From Shinella kummerowiae (GTDB lineage: Bacteria; Pseudomonadota; Alphaproteobacteria; Rhizobiales; Rhizobiaceae): a DNA stretch of 64,000 bases. Shown here piece after piece: positions 16,410-25,886 of this stretch. Each line of letters starts with the position of its first letter. Positions within the stretch are counted from its first letter, which is position 1. The stretch covers positions 186,001-250,000 of the forward strand of contig NZ_WUMK01000009.1 in assembly GCF_009827055.1 (NCBI RefSeq), in the 5' to 3' direction. The notes beneath the pieces were generated by a model, which saw nothing but the letters and a program-made list of their open reading frames with translations, did no database searches and was not told the DNA's origin. Both the position numbers and the translations under genes were made by a program.

Positions 16410-17359
16410 GCGAAGGGCAATGCGGCGACGAGGCCGATAAACAGGATCAGCCCGACGACACCGTTGAACTTGAACAGTGCCAGGCACTGTTCGGGATCAT
16501 CGATGTCGAGCGTGGCGATCTGCCAGGCGAGCATGATGCCGGCAACGGCAAGGCCGAGCCAGGCGACGAGGCCGACACCGGTAAGCCAGAACGACAGCGC
16601 GATTAGCGCCACCGTCAGGCCGTAGAGACCCATCAGCCATTGCGCCGTATTCTCGCCGAACAGACGCGCGGTGGAGCGCACGCCGATCAGCGCATCGTCT
16701 TCCTTGTCCTGGTGGGCATAGATCGTGTCGTAGCCGATCGTCCAGGCAATGGCGGCAATATAGAGCGCGACAGAGGCGCTCGAAACCTCCGAAAATTCCG
16801 CCGCCCAGCCCATCAGTGCGCCCCAGGAAAAGGCCATGCCGAGGAAGAATTGCGGCCAGTCGGTGAAGCGCTTGGCAAAGGGATAGATCGCGACGATCGC
16901 CAGCGACGCGACGCCGAGCACGATGGCGAAAAGATTGAACTGCAACAGCACGACGAGGCCGACAAGCGCCTGCAGCGCCATGAAGATCTTTGCCTGCCGG
17001 CGCGTGACGCGGCCGGACGGCAGGGGGCGCGAGCGGGTGCGGGCGACCGCCTGGTCGATATCGTGGTCGACGAGGTCGTTATAGGTGCAGCCGGCGCCGC
17101 GCATGGCGACGGCGCCGACGAAGAAGAGCAGGAGATGCGTGACGAAACGCGTCAGATCGAACGTGCCGACCGCCGCCGAAAGATTGGCCGCCAGCGCCGT
17201 CGACCAGAGGCAGGGCAAGAGCAGGAGCTGCCAGCCGATCGGCCGATCCCAGCGCGCAAGCTGTGCATAGGGCCAGGCGCCGCGCGGCAACGCGCGGTAG
17301 ACCCAGTTGTTGGACGGCGCATCGGCGACGCGGCCGGAATCGGACGGAGAGGTGATCAT
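16406..17359 (-). CDS. ubiA: 4-hydroxybenzoate octaprenyltransferase
   Basis: 317 residues with about eight to nine hydrophobic helices. The first Asp-rich prenyl diphosphate site is NDLVDHDID (94-102) and the second is YDTIYAHQDKEDD (about 219-231); both bind Mg-prenyl diphosphate in UbiA-type membrane prenyltransferases. The enzyme joins the polyprenyl chain to 4-hydroxybenzoate, an early step of ubiquinone synthesis, in the inner membrane. The side chain donor is probably made by the octaprenyl diphosphate synthase encoded at 32.9 kb. ATG at 17359 starts MITSPSD; a start five codons earlier is possible. Confidence 0.95.
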   Translation of the reverse strand: MITSPSDSGRVADAPSNNWVYRALPRGAWPYAQLARWDRPIGWQLLLLPCLWSTALAANLSAAVGTFDLTRFVTHLLLFFVGAVAMRGAGCTYNDLVDHDIDQAVARTRSRPLPSGRVTRRQAKIFMALQALVGLVVLLQFNLFAIVLGVASLAIVAIYPFAKRFTDWPQFFLGMAFSWGALMGWAAEFSEVSSASVALYIAAIAWTIGYDTIYAHQDKEDDALIGVRSTARLFGENTAQWLMGLYGLTVALIALSFWLTGVGLVAWLGLAVAGIMLAWQIATLDIDDPEQCLALFKFNGVVGLILFIGLVAALPFA

Positions 17360-17415
17360 GCCCCTAGATCGCAAGCGGCCTCGCCCCGGTCAAGCCGGCA
17401 CGAAGCCGCAGCCAA

Positions 17416-18219
17416 CTACGGCATCGTGAAATCGAAGCGGTAGGTGGCGGAGAGGCCGATCAGGAACTGGTCCTTGTCGCCGCGCTCCTTGACAAGGCTC
17501 GACTTCGCGGCGTCGCCGACGAGGCGCTTGTATTCGGCAAAGGCGCTAGTCTCGATCTTTTCGTTGACCTGCCAGGTGATGGCGGCACCAGCGCCGACCG
17601 AATGGATGCCGCCATCCGGATCGTAGGCGGCAAGGCCCGATTCTGCCACCTGGTTCGGCTTCACGCCGTAATAGGTGTCCATGTAGTCGTTCGAGGCGAT
17701 GGTGACGCGCGGTCCTGCCGAGAGGCGCACATCGGGCCGCACGTCGACGAAGGCGTCCGCCGAAATATCGGCGACGATGCCATCGTGGCTGCGGATGCCG
17801 TGGCGCACTTCGCCGCGCACGCGCAGCCAGTCGGTCGGGTAGGCTTCGGCAAAGGCACCGAGTTCGCCGCCGAACTTTACCGGCGTCAGGCCCTTGAGGT
17901 CGTCGGAATCGCCGTCGTCGCGCGACATGACCAGCTTGCCGGTCGCACCGGCGCGGAAGCCGCCATTGTCAATGAGCGCGAAGGACGGGTTGTCGTTGCG
18001 CGACGAGAAACGCACGGTGCTGCCGGCCTTGCCGAGCGAGATCATCGGCGTGACCTGGAACAGGTATTTCTTGGCGCCTTCATAGTCCGGGGCGGCAAAG
18101 CCGGCTGCGCCGACCTTCAGATACCAGTCGCCGGACCAGAAATAATCGCCGGCAAGGGCGCTGGCGGGCGCAAACAGCAGGGCGGCCGCAGTCATTGCGG
18201 TCGAAACACGGATACGCAA
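17416..18219 (-). CDS. MipA/OmpV family outer membrane protein
   Basis: About 267 residues: a signal peptide (RIRVSTAMTAAALLFAPASALAG) then alternating hydrophobic and polar strands ending in aromatic TYRFDFTMP, the usual closing strand of an outer membrane beta-barrel. The pattern DWYLKVGAAGFAAPDYEG near the mature start is typical of MipA/OmpV scaffold or porin-like proteins. I chose a TTG start at 18219 because AGCGAGGA lies seven to ten bases before it and it gives a normal 23-residue signal peptide; the ATG at 18285 would add 22 residues with no binding site and an abnormal leader. Function within the family (murein enzyme scaffold, or stress-related barrel) is not decided. Confidence 0.82.
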   Translation of the reverse strand: MRIRVSTAMTAAALLFAPASALAGDYFWSGDWYLKVGAAGFAAPDYEGAKKYLFQVTPMISLGKAGSTVRFSSRNDNPSFALIDNGGFRAGATGKLVMSRDDGDSDDLKGLTPVKFGGELGAFAEAYPTDWLRVRGEVRHGIRSHDGIVADISADAFVDVRPDVRLSAGPRVTIASNDYMDTYYGVKPNQVAESGLAAYDPDGGIHSVGAGAAITWQVNEKIETSAFAEYKRLVGDAAKSSLVKERGDKDQFLIGLSATYRFDFTMP

Positions 18220-18335
18220 AACTAAAATCCTCGCTTCACCGGCAGACCCGCCGCGGGCTGCCGAAATCTTTGATTTGGTGAACATTAGCCGCGTTTCATT
18301 ACCGTTTCGCTAACCATCGCTCCGGCCGCACGGCA

Positions 18336-18360
18336 GGAACGATTCGCTCCAGTCTGCGTT
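18336..18360 (+). promoter_or_regulatory. EcfG/RpoE2-type general stress promoter for the gene at 18390
   Basis: GGAAC (18336-18340), exactly 16 bases, CGTT (18357-18360). The -10 element is 30 bases before the ATG at 18390, an ideal distance. Confidence 0.8.
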
Positions 18361-18389
18361 TTTCGACAGGAGAAACAAGGAGTTTTCCC

Positions 18390-18629
18390 ATGACCGTCAG
18401 CACGATGGAACTGAAGCTGCAGGCAATTCGCAACGACACCGGCCTTTCCCGCAAGGAGAAGATCGAAAAACTCGAAAAGCTGCGCACCGAAGCCCGCGCC
18501 CTCCAGCGCGCCGCGACCGAGAGCGCCATGGTCGAGGATGACGGCTGGTACGAGGACGTGCACCTGATCGACACCGAGCTGGAAAACCTCGGCCGCGGCG
18601 TCGAGGAAAAGGGTGCGGCGACGCTCTGA
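18390..18629 (+). CDS. Small helical protein of unknown function under a stress-type promoter
   Basis: 79 residues, highly charged, predicted mostly helical: ELKLQAIRNDTGLSRKEKIE, then EKLRTEARALQRAATESAMV and an acidic middle (EDDGWYEDVHLIDTELENLG). An excellent binding site, AAGGAG, lies eight bases before the ATG. No named domain is recognised. It has an exact EcfG-type promoter, so it should be induced by starvation, heat or salt through the general stress response. It could form a coiled coil with itself or a partner. It sits divergently from the MipA-type gene and just before purD. Confidence 0.78.
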   Translation: MTVSTMELKLQAIRNDTGLSRKEKIEKLEKLRTEARALQRAATESAMVEDDGWYEDVHLIDTELENLGRGVEEKGAATL

Positions 18630-18704
18630 CGCCCCGCAGCCCTTGACCTTTCGGCCTCACCCGCTTAACCCGCCTGAAACCAAGGACGGATCGAGGGTGC
18701 GGGC

Positions 18705-19976
18705 ATGAAGGTTCTGTTGATCGGATCGGGCGGACGCGAGCACGCCCTTGCCTGGAAGCTGGCGCAATCGCCCCTTCTCACCACGCTCTATGCGGCGCCG
18801 GGCAATCCCGGCATTGCCGAATGCGCGACACTCGTTTCGCTCAACATCGACGACCATGCCGCCGTCTCGGCCTTCTGCAAGGAGAATGGCGTGACGTTCG
18901 TGGTCGTCGGCCCGGAGGCCCCGCTTGTCGCCGGCATTGCCGATGTGCTGCGCGCCGATGGCATCGATGTGTTCGGCCCCTCCGCGGCGGCCGCCCAGCT
19001 CGAAGGGTCCAAGGGTTTCACCAAGGACCTCTGCGCCAAATACGCTATCCCGACCGGCGCCTATCAGCGCTTTACCGACGCCGTCTCCGCAAAATCCTAC
19101 GTCAACGAACAGGGCGCGCCGATCGTCATCAAGGCGGACGGGCTTGCCGCCGGCAAGGGCGTGACTGTTGCCATGACGCTCGACGAGGCGCTTGCCGCCG
19201 TTGACGACTGCTTTGACGGCGCATTCGGCGCAGCCGGCGCGGAAGTCGTCGTGGAAGCGTTCCTCGACGGCGAGGAGGCGAGCTTCTTCTGCCTCTGCGA
19301 CGGTGTGAATGCCCTGCCGCTTGCCTCCGCCCAGGATCACAAGCGCGTCGGCGACGGCGATACCGGCCCCAACACCGGCGGCATGGGCGCCTATTCGCCG
19401 GCTCCGGTGATGACGCCGGACATGGTTGAACGCACGATGAAGGAGATCATCGAGCCGACGATCCGCGGCATGGCGGCGGATGGACACCCCTTCCAGGGCG
19501 TGCTCTTCGCCGGGCTGATGATCACCGCGAAGGGCCCCGAACTCATCGAATACAATGTGCGCTTCGGCGATCCGGAATGCCAGGTGCTGATGATGCGGCT
19601 GGAAAGCGACCTGCTGCCGATCCTGCATGCGGCGGCGATCGGTCGGCTCGACAAGGTTTCCGCCGAATGGCGCGACGCGCCGGCGCTGACCGTCGTCATG
19701 GCCTCCAGGGGCTATCCCGGCAGCTACGAAAAGAACACGCAGATCCTGTCGCTGCCGGCCGACGACGCGGGCACCAAGGTGTTTCATGCCGGCACAGCCC
19801 TGAAGGACGGCACGCTGGTGGCGACCGGCGGGCGCGTGCTCAATGTCACGGCCGTCGCCGAGACCGTCGCGGAGGCACAAAAGACGGCGTACCAAGCACT
19901 CGACCGGGTAAAATGGGACAACGGCTTCTGCCGCCGCGATATCGGCTGGCGCGCTGTTGCCCGCGAACAGGCCTGA
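18705..19976 (+). CDS. purD: Phosphoribosylamine-glycine ligase (GAR synthetase)
   Basis: 423 residues, full family length. The N-terminal domain begins [19 protein letters not shown], followed by APGNPG, an ATP-grasp domain with [14 protein letters not shown] (about 139-152) and [10 protein letters not shown], and the C-terminal RFGDPECQ that supplies a metal ligand. It makes glycinamide ribonucleotide from phosphoribosylamine, glycine and ATP, the second step of purine synthesis, in the cytosol. No other purine gene is adjacent, as is common in rhizobia. Confidence 0.98.
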   Translation: MKVLLIGSGGREHALAWKLAQSPLLTTLYAAPGNPGIAECATLVSLNIDDHAAVSAFCKENGVTFVVVGPEAPLVAGIADVLRADGIDVFGPSAAAAQLEGSKGFTKDLCAKYAIPTGAYQRFTDAVSAKSYVNEQGAPIVIKADGLAAGKGVTVAMTLDEALAAVDDCFDGAFGAAGAEVVVEAFLDGEEASFFCLCDGVNALPLASAQDHKRVGDGDTGPNTGGMGAYSPAPVMTPDMVERTMKEIIEPTIRGMAADGHPFQGVLFAGLMITAKGPELIEYNVRFGDPECQVLMMRLESDLLPILHAAAIGRLDKVSAEWRDAPALTVVMASRGYPGSYEKNTQILSLPADDAGTKVFHAGTALKDGTLVATGGRVLNVTAVAETVAEAQKTAYQALDRVKWDNGFCRRDIGWRAVAREQA

Positions 19977-20050
19977 GGCGGTCGCTAAAAACCGCCTGGT
20001 TGCTCAAATTTTACCATTTCTCCTGACGGGACCGTAACCGGTGGGCGCTA

Positions 20051-20075
20051 TTCTCCCTGTACTGATTAGGGAGAA
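20051..20075 (+). promoter_or_regulatory. Inverted repeat that can hide the ribosome binding site of the gene at 20081
   Basis: TTCTCCCT (20051-20058) and AGGGAGAA (20068-20075) form a perfect eight-base stem with a nine-base loop. The right arm is the ribosome binding site for the ATG at 20081, so folding would block initiation. Confidence 0.4.
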
Positions 20076-20080
20076 CCGTG

Positions 20081-20557
20081 ATGCGTACCCTGCTGCCGAC
20101 CCTTGCCGTCGTGCTCCTTGCCGCCCCCGCCTTTGCCGGGTCGATCGAACCCGTTGGCGCGGCCGCATCGGCAGGTTCGAGCATCGAGGCGATCAGTTGC
20201 AACGACTGCCCGCCCCTGAAGCCGAAGCGCGAGCTCAGCACCTACCACGTCGATGATATCGCGCCCGGCACGCAGAAGGTCGAGATCCGCGAAGCAGACG
20301 GCGAGCGCAAGATCTTCCGCACCGAGGCCTGGATGGGCGGTTCGCCCGTGCTGTTCGTCAGCAAGGCGCCGGTGGAAACGACGCAGGCCGCAGAGGTTGA
20401 AAAGCCGGCGGAAGAGAACGCCACGGCGACGGAAACCGTCGATGCCAGCGCCAAGACGAGCGCGGTGGACGAGACCGCCGCACGCAAGGCAGCAACGGCG
20501 ACGATGGCCTCCTCACGCGAGTTTGATCCGTCGAAATTTGCACTTCGGCTCAATTGA
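20081..20557 (+). CDS. Secreted small protein, HPE1-like effector-domain type
   Basis: 158 residues with a clear signal peptide (MRTLLPTLAVVLLAAPAFAG). The mature start has a C-x2-C pair (SCNDCPP) and the segments LSTYHVDDIAPGTQKVEI and KIFRTEAWMGGSPV; the rest is an Ala/Glu/Thr-rich tail. From memory, this pattern is annotated in rhizobia as a plant virulence effector HPE1-like domain; that label is unverified and says little about function. The protein is probably periplasmic. The ribosome binding site GGGAGAA sits inside an inverted repeat. Confidence 0.7.
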   Translation: MRTLLPTLAVVLLAAPAFAGSIEPVGAAASAGSSIEAISCNDCPPLKPKRELSTYHVDDIAPGTQKVEIREADGERKIFRTEAWMGGSPVLFVSKAPVETTQAAEVEKPAEENATATETVDASAKTSAVDETAARKAATATMASSREFDPSKFALRLN

Positions 20558-20657
20558 CCCCATATTGGGGGGACCCTGCCCTTCAGTCCCTCCAGGCTGA
20601 CGGATCCGTGAAAACGGACGTTTTGCGCCCCTGACCTCAAGCGGGGGCGCAGGCGTG

Positions 20658-21152
20658 TTAGCCGCCCTCTCCAAAATCTTTCGCCAGTTGATCCACCTGC
20701 CGGTCGGAATAGACGGCGATGCCGTTGCGGCGCAGCAGCGCCGCCGTCACCCCCTGCCCCGCATGCCGCACGCCGGAAAAGCTGCCATCATAGACGAAAC
20801 CCGACCCGCAGGACGGGCTGCCGTCGATGAGCAGCGCATGCTCACAGCCGTTCTGCCGGGCCACGTCGAGCGCGATCTGCGCACCGGCGATATAGGCCGC
20901 GGAGACATCCGCACCAGAAAATTCCAGCACCCGCGCCCGTCCATCGAGCACGTCGTCGCCGTTCAAGCCGTTTTCAATTTCCGCCGGTGGCCGCGGCACC
21001 TGAAACCCGCCCGCAAGCTCCGGACAGAGCGTCACCAGGCGTCCCTCCGCCCTCCAGCGGTCGACAGCAGCATGCAGGAGCGGCTTCGCCGAGCCGTTGT
21101 AACGCACCGGCAGGCCGGCAAGGCAGGCACTGATGAGGATTTTTCCGACCAT
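20658..21152 (-). CDS. DUF523 family protein (YbbK-like)
   Basis: 164 residues: ILISACLAGLPVRYNG near the start, then CPELAGG, and ALLIDGSPSCGSGFVYDG in the middle with conserved cysteines. This is the DUF523 family, thought to bind a metal or cluster through its Cys motifs; its biological role is unknown. The gene begins 14 bases after the glyS stop codon, so it is probably read with glyS. The ATG at 21152 was preferred because the conserved first strand begins directly after it. Confidence 0.88.
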   Translation of the reverse strand: MVGKILISACLAGLPVRYNGSAKPLLHAAVDRWRAEGRLVTLCPELAGGFQVPRPPAEIENGLNGDDVLDGRARVLEFSGADVSAAYIAGAQIALDVARQNGCEHALLIDGSPSCGSGFVYDGSFSGVRHAGQGVTAALLRRNGIAVYSDRQVDQLAKDFGEGG

Positions 21153-21165
21153 CAGCGCCCGCCCC

Positions 21166-23280
21166 TCACCCCGCGATCTTCGAGAAATCCGCGACCGTGC
21201 CCGTCGCCGCGCGAATGGCGGCGAGAAGGGCGAGGCGGTTGGCGCGGATGGCCGGGTCTTCGTCGTTGACGAGCACGTCGTTGAAGAACTGGTCGACCGG
21301 CGCACGCAGGGCCGACAGCGCTTCCATGGCGGAGCGGAAATCCTCCTGGGCAACGGCGGCAGCCGCGTCACATGAGGCCGTTTCAACAGCGGCGTAGAGC
21401 ACCTTTTCCGCATCGAGCTTCAGCAGATCGGCCGAGACCGCGCCTTCGACGACGGTACCCTTCTTCTCTTCGGCAGCGAGAAGCTGCGTGGCGCGCTTGG
21501 TGCCGGCGAGCAGGTTCTGCCCCTCTTCGGAGGTAATGAACGCCGTCAGCGCCTCGACACGGCGGGCGACCATCAGCAGGTCAACCGCCTCCGGCGTCAG
21601 CACAGCGTCGATCAGGTCGTGACGCGCGCCCATGTCGCGCAGGTAGACTTTCAGGCGATCCTGGAAGAAGGCGAGAAGGTCCGGATCCTTCACAACGGAG
21701 CCGAGCGGAAGGCGGATGTTCTTTTCCAGCAGCATGCGGGTGACGCCGAGCGCGGCACGGCGCAGCGCATAGGGATCCTTCGAACCGGTCGGCTTCTCAT
21801 CGATCGTCCAGAAGCCGATAAGCGTGTCGAGCTTGTCGGCGAGCGCGACCGTCAGGCCGACCTTGCCCGCGGGTACGCGGTCGGACGGGCCTTGCGGCTT
21901 GTAATGGTCTTCGATCGCCTCGGCGACAGCGGCGTCCTCGCCCTGAAGGACCGCATACTTGCGCCCCATGATGCCCTGGAGTTCCGGGAATTCGCCAACG
22001 GCTTCCGTGCGCAGATCGGCCTTGGCAAGCACCACCGCGCGATCAACGAGCGCCGCATCGGCACCGGTCACCTTCGCGAGTTCAGCAGCGAGCGTGCGGA
22101 TGCGCTCGACGCGCTCGCCCTGCGTGCCGAGCTTAGCGTGGAACGTCACGTTCAGCGCGTCAAGCTTGGCCATGCGCTGGTCGAGCGGCTTCTTGAGGTC
22201 GAGGCTGAATTTTTCGGCCGAGGCCGTCAGCGTCTCGAGGTCCGGCAGGTCGCGCTGGTCGCGCAGCCAGAAGTGTTTTGCATCCGAAAGGCGCGCGCGC
22301 ACGACCTTGCCGTTGCCGTGCACGATTTCCTTGCCACCGTCCTTCGCCTCGATATTGGAGACGAGGATGAAGTGGTTGGAGAGCCCCTCTTCGCCCGGCT
22401 TGCGGGTGACGAAACATTTCTGGTTCGTCTTGATCGTCAGGCGGATGATTTCCGGCGGGATCGCCAGAAACTCTTCATCGAACGTGCCCATCAGCACCTG
22501 CGGCCATTCGACGAGGCCGGAAACCTCTTCCAGCAGGCCCTCATCCTCGACCAGTTCGAGGCCGTTGGCGAAGGCGATATTGTTGGCATCCGTGGCGATG
22601 ATCTGCTTGCGGCGCTCGGCATCGAGCACGACCTTGGCCTTCTCCAGATTGGCCGCATAGTCCTCGAAGCGGCGCACGGTGATGGCGTCCGGCGCATGGA
22701 AGCGGTGGCCGTAGGTGACATTGCCGGCAACGAGCCCGTCGACCTCGAAGGGCACAACGCGCGTTTCCTCCGTCTCCGAGCCGAAGGTGCAGACGATCGT
22801 TTGCAGCGGGCGCACCCAGCGCAGTGCGCCGGGTTTCGCCGAGGCGGCACCGGAGCGCATCGACTTCGGCCAGGGGAAGTTGCGGATGATGCCGGGCATC
22901 ACCTCGGCGATGATCTCGTCGGCCGGACGGCCCGGCTTGACGATATGGGCAACGTAGAAATCGCCCTTCTTCGGGTCGGAATGCACATGGGCTTCGGAAA
23001 TCGAGGCGAGGCCCGCCTTGCGCAGAAAGCCCTGGATCGCCTGCTCGGGCGCCGACGTCGCCGGCCCCTTGATGTCCTCGCGCACGTCGCTGGAGCGCGC
23101 GTTGAGGCCGCGGATATCGAGCGTCAGGCGGCGCGGCGTCCAGTATTCACGGGCACCCTCATAGGTCAGGCCCGCCTCCACCAGCGCATCGGTGACAAGC
23201 TTCTTCAGGTCCCCCGCCGCCTTGCGCTGCATGCGGGCGGGAATTTCCTCGGAGCGGAGTTCAAGCAGGAGATCGGGCAT
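21166..23280 (-). CDS. glyS: Glycine-tRNA ligase, beta subunit
   Basis: 704 residues, full length for GlyS. It begins [18 protein letters not shown], the standard start, and carries the tRNA-binding and HD-like body and a C-terminal DALR anticodon-binding region (from about 590). With the alpha subunit GlyQ (27.9-28.8 kb) it forms the alpha2-beta2 enzyme that charges tRNA-Gly. Unlike most bacteria, glyQ and glyS are not adjacent: DUF559, DUF2207, lemA and a hydrolase gene intervene. ATG at 23280 has GAGGAAAG upstream and lies one base after the DUF559 stop (TGACATG), so glyS is translationally tied to that gene. Confidence 0.98.
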   Translation of the reverse strand: MPDLLLELRSEEIPARMQRKAAGDLKKLVTDALVEAGLTYEGAREYWTPRRLTLDIRGLNARSSDVREDIKGPATSAPEQAIQGFLRKAGLASISEAHVHSDPKKGDFYVAHIVKPGRPADEIIAEVMPGIIRNFPWPKSMRSGAASAKPGALRWVRPLQTIVCTFGSETEETRVVPFEVDGLVAGNVTYGHRFHAPDAITVRRFEDYAANLEKAKVVLDAERRKQIIATDANNIAFANGLELVEDEGLLEEVSGLVEWPQVLMGTFDEEFLAIPPEIIRLTIKTNQKCFVTRKPGEEGLSNHFILVSNIEAKDGGKEIVHGNGKVVRARLSDAKHFWLRDQRDLPDLETLTASAEKFSLDLKKPLDQRMAKLDALNVTFHAKLGTQGERVERIRTLAAELAKVTGADAALVDRAVVLAKADLRTEAVGEFPELQGIMGRKYAVLQGEDAAVAEAIEDHYKPQGPSDRVPAGKVGLTVALADKLDTLIGFWTIDEKPTGSKDPYALRRAALGVTRMLLEKNIRLPLGSVVKDPDLLAFFQDRLKVYLRDMGARHDLIDAVLTPEAVDLLMVARRVEALTAFITSEEGQNLLAGTKRATQLLAAEEKKGTVVEGAVSADLLKLDAEKVLYAAVETASCDAAAAVAQEDFRSAMEALSALRAPVDQFFNDVLVNDEDPAIRANRLALLAAIRAATGTVADFSKIAG

Positions 23281-23281
23281 G

Positions 23282-23740
23282 TCAACTTTCCTCACCCTCG
23301 CCTTGGCGGAGAGGGGCGGCACGCAGTGCCGGTGTGGGGTAAAAATCGTGTGCCTCTGCTAGCAAAGTTAGGCGCTGCTGTACAACGGCAAAAATGGTGT
23401 CCAGGACGGCATCGAGTTCGGTTATGACGTCGTGGCTCCAGAAACGGATGACATCATAGCCTTGGCTTTCAAGAAAAGCCTTACGCTCGGCGTCCTGTTG
23501 GAGGGCAGCATCCTCGGCGTGCTGACTACCGTCCAGTTCAATGATGAGCCCGCTCTGGTGGCAAGCGAAATCGGCGAAATATTTGCCGATCGCCACCTGG
23601 CGACGAAAGTGGGTACCCTCCAACGGGATGCGTTCCAGGTGGCGCCAAAGCTTCGCTTCGGCATCGGTGCTGTCGTTTCGCAGGCGGCGGGCGTTGGCGA
23701 TCTTGAAGCGATCGAGCCCCAGCGGTTTCTTTCCTGCCAC
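23282..23740 (-). CDS. DUF559 endonuclease-like protein (Vsr-type fold)
   Basis: 152 residues. Signatures of DUF559 are [34 protein letters not shown] and [12 protein letters not shown], with the D...ExD-Q-H pattern of the Vsr/restriction-endonuclease-like fold. Later [10 protein letters not shown] continues the core. Such proteins are common in bacteria near repeats but their activity is not established. The start is GTG at 23740, at the edge of an inverted repeat element. Its stop is one base before the glyS ATG, an odd pairing for a housekeeping tRNA synthetase gene. Confidence 0.82.
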   Translation of the reverse strand: MAGKKPLGLDRFKIANARRLRNDSTDAEAKLWRHLERIPLEGTHFRRQVAIGKYFADFACHQSGLIIELDGSQHAEDAALQQDAERKAFLESQGYDVIRFWSHDVITELDAVLDTIFAVVQQRLTLLAEAHDFYPTPALRAAPLRQGEGEES

Positions 23741-23742
23741 GC

Positions 23743-23914
23743 GTCACCCCCACCCGCCGCGTCGCGGCGACCTCCCCCCTCAAGGGGGAGGTAAGGCTTT
23801 GCCGCACCGACTTACCAAGTCCGAACTGTCCTTAATTTACTCCAACCTTCAACGCGGAGCACCCACCCTCCCCTTGAGGGGGAGGGTCGGGCCAAAGGCC
23901 CGGGGTGGGGTGAC
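23743..23914. repeat. Composite palindromic intergenic repeat
   Basis: Outer arms GTCACCCCCACCC and GGGGTGGGGTGAC are inverted at the two ends. Inside are two near-identical hairpins, CCTCCCCCCTCAAGGGGGAGG (23771-23791) and the similar stem at 23866-23886, and a third, CGGGCC-AAA-GGCCCG (23888-23902). This has the build of the short non-coding mosaic elements found in rhizobial intergenic DNA. It fills the gap between the DUF559 and DUF2207 genes. Confidence 0.7.
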
Positions 23915-23937
23915 CGCCTCCGCACAACGGGCAAGGC

Positions 23938-25869
23938 CTACCACCCGCCCCCACCGCCGCCGCCCCCACCTCCACCGGAGGAGCCGCCACCGCCACCCGA
24001 GGAGAAGCCGGAGGAGGAGCTTTTCGGTGGGTCGGGCAGTGACGACGTCATGGTGCCGGCCATGGAGCCGGCGAAGCCGCCCATGCGGTCGGTGAAGTTG
24101 CCGGAGGAGAGGCTGTCGCCGTGGTACCAGACGGGCTGGTAGGTGGCGGCACCGGCAGCGGCGGCTGCGAGGAGCCAGCGATCGAAGGTTTCCGACCAGG
24201 GTTTTTCCACGCCAAGCGCCACGGCATAGGGCAGCAGCGTCTCGAAATGACGGGGGGACATCTCCGGCGCGCCGGCCATGTTCATGCGGTCCTTTTCTGC
24301 AAGCGTCAGGTATTGGCGCAGGCCCGCGATGCCGTCCATCATCTTGCGGCCGAGCGGGGTCGGCGCGCCCATCAGGAAGAAGAACACCAGATTGGTGACG
24401 ACGATGCCGCCAATGGCGGCAAACAGCGGCAGTTGGCCGGTCGCGGCACCGGTGGCGAAAAGCGCGAGCACGATGCCGCCGAACACCGTCAGGAAGACAA
24501 AGCTGATGAAGGCGATGATGGCAACCGCGAAGATGCGCGCCCCGAGCGACTTCGACCGCCGGAAATTCTGGCCGAGCGCGACCGCGAAGATCGACACGAA
24601 GACCGAGGCAAAGACCGGCAGGATGACGAGCACGATGCCCTCCTCCGGCAGCGAGCCGAAGAGGAGCAGGCCGGCAAGGCAGGCAAGCGACAGCAGGATG
24701 CCGCCGATCGCCTGCGGCCAGTTGGCGAGGTAATATTTGCGCCGATGCTCCTTTTCCATCGCATCGCGGAAACTGCCGCCAAGCGTCTGCACGCGCTTGC
24801 CGTTCGCCTTGTCGATGGCAAGGCTCGTGCCGGCAGCGCCCAGCGCGCCGAGCAGCACCTTTTCACCCGTCGGCAGATCGCCGGCAGCCTTGTCCGTGCG
24901 GGTGACGACGATCGATTTTTTCAGGTCCTGAAGCTCGACCAGCCCCTTGACCGCAAGGTTAAGGAAGGCGGCCGAAATCGCCGTCCAGCCCTGCCCGCCA
25001 AAGCCCTTCTCGTCGATATAGTTGACGAGCGCTGGAGAGATGCCGTCCGGCGCATCCCAGCGCGGCACGACGACGCCGCGCGGCGGATCGCGCCCGACGG
25101 AAAGCCAGGCCCAGAGGTAATAACCGACGACGAGGACGAGGCCGCCGAAGGCGAGGAAGAGATTGCGGTTGTCCTGGAAGAACAGCGCCCGCTCCTCTTC
25201 CGGCGTCGGGCGGTTGATGCTGCCGGTCGGCATTTTCACGCCGATCGTCAGGCCCTCCTGGGCCGCCAGTTCGCGCGTCGTCTCGAAGCTCGCCTGATTG
25301 CCGCGGTTTTCCGCGCGCGCGTCCTTGCCGGTCGCGCCGAGCGGACCGGTGAAGACGGTCAGCTCCTCGGCCCGCACGCCCTCCGGCAGCGTCACCGTCG
25401 CGCTTGCGCGGTGGATGGGAAAGGCCCACTCCGTCCCGGTGACGTTCCAGAACAGTTCGTCATGCGTGTCGAAGAAGCGGATCTGCCGGGTCGTCTCGTA
25501 GGTCAGCCGGTACTGGTGGAAGCCGGGGTCGAGCAGCACATCCGCCGAGCCGAAATAGATGCGGATGCCACGGCGGATGGTTTCCGTGCGGTAGGGTTCA
25601 GGACGTCCGTCGCGCTCGACGCTCAGGATCTTGAAACCGACCTCGCGCTCCCGTCCTTCGGCATCCGTGAAGGTCAGCGGGAAATCGCGGTAGATGCCGC
25701 GGCGGATCTGGTTGCCTTCGGCATAGACTCGGATCGTTTCCGTCACCGTCAGCGTGCCGTTCCTGGCGAGCGCGATATCGGAATGGTAGCGGTCGAAATA
25801 CTCTTCCGCCCGGGCAGCGCCTCCGACCAGAAGGCAGAGCCACAGTGTCAGGAGAGCGGCAATCCGCAT
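23938..25869 (-). CDS. DUF2207 membrane protein with glycine-rich tail
   Basis: About 643 residues. Signal peptide (RIAALLTLWLCLLVGGAARA), then an extracytoplasmic DUF2207 domain (about 25-210: YHSDIALARNGTLTVTETI, IRRGIYRDFP), a membrane helix near 230, a central soluble part, two to three further helices (about 380-470), and a C terminus of almost only Gly and Ser ending GGGGW. DUF2207 proteins are typically encoded with LemA, as here; their function is unknown. The ATG at 25869 follows TGAGGT; earlier TTG or GTG starts are in frame. The Gly tail suggests membrane or surface attachment as in TPM-type proteins. Confidence 0.88.
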   Translation of the reverse strand: MRIAALLTLWLCLLVGGAARAEEYFDRYHSDIALARNGTLTVTETIRVYAEGNQIRRGIYRDFPLTFTDAEGREREVGFKILSVERDGRPEPYRTETIRRGIRIYFGSADVLLDPGFHQYRLTYETTRQIRFFDTHDELFWNVTGTEWAFPIHRASATVTLPEGVRAEELTVFTGPLGATGKDARAENRGNQASFETTRELAAQEGLTIGVKMPTGSINRPTPEEERALFFQDNRNLFLAFGGLVLVVGYYLWAWLSVGRDPPRGVVVPRWDAPDGISPALVNYIDEKGFGGQGWTAISAAFLNLAVKGLVELQDLKKSIVVTRTDKAAGDLPTGEKVLLGALGAAGTSLAIDKANGKRVQTLGGSFRDAMEKEHRRKYYLANWPQAIGGILLSLACLAGLLLFGSLPEEGIVLVILPVFASVFVSIFAVALGQNFRRSKSLGARIFAVAIIAFISFVFLTVFGGIVLALFATGAATGQLPLFAAIGGIVVTNLVFFFLMGAPTPLGRKMMDGIAGLRQYLTLAEKDRMNMAGAPEMSPRHFETLLPYAVALGVEKPWSETFDRWLLAAAAAGAATYQPVWYHGDSLSSGNFTDRMGGFAGSMAGTMTSSLPDPPKSSSSGFSSGGGGGSSGGGGGGGGGGGW

Positions 25870-25886
25870 CACATGGGACCTCAAAT

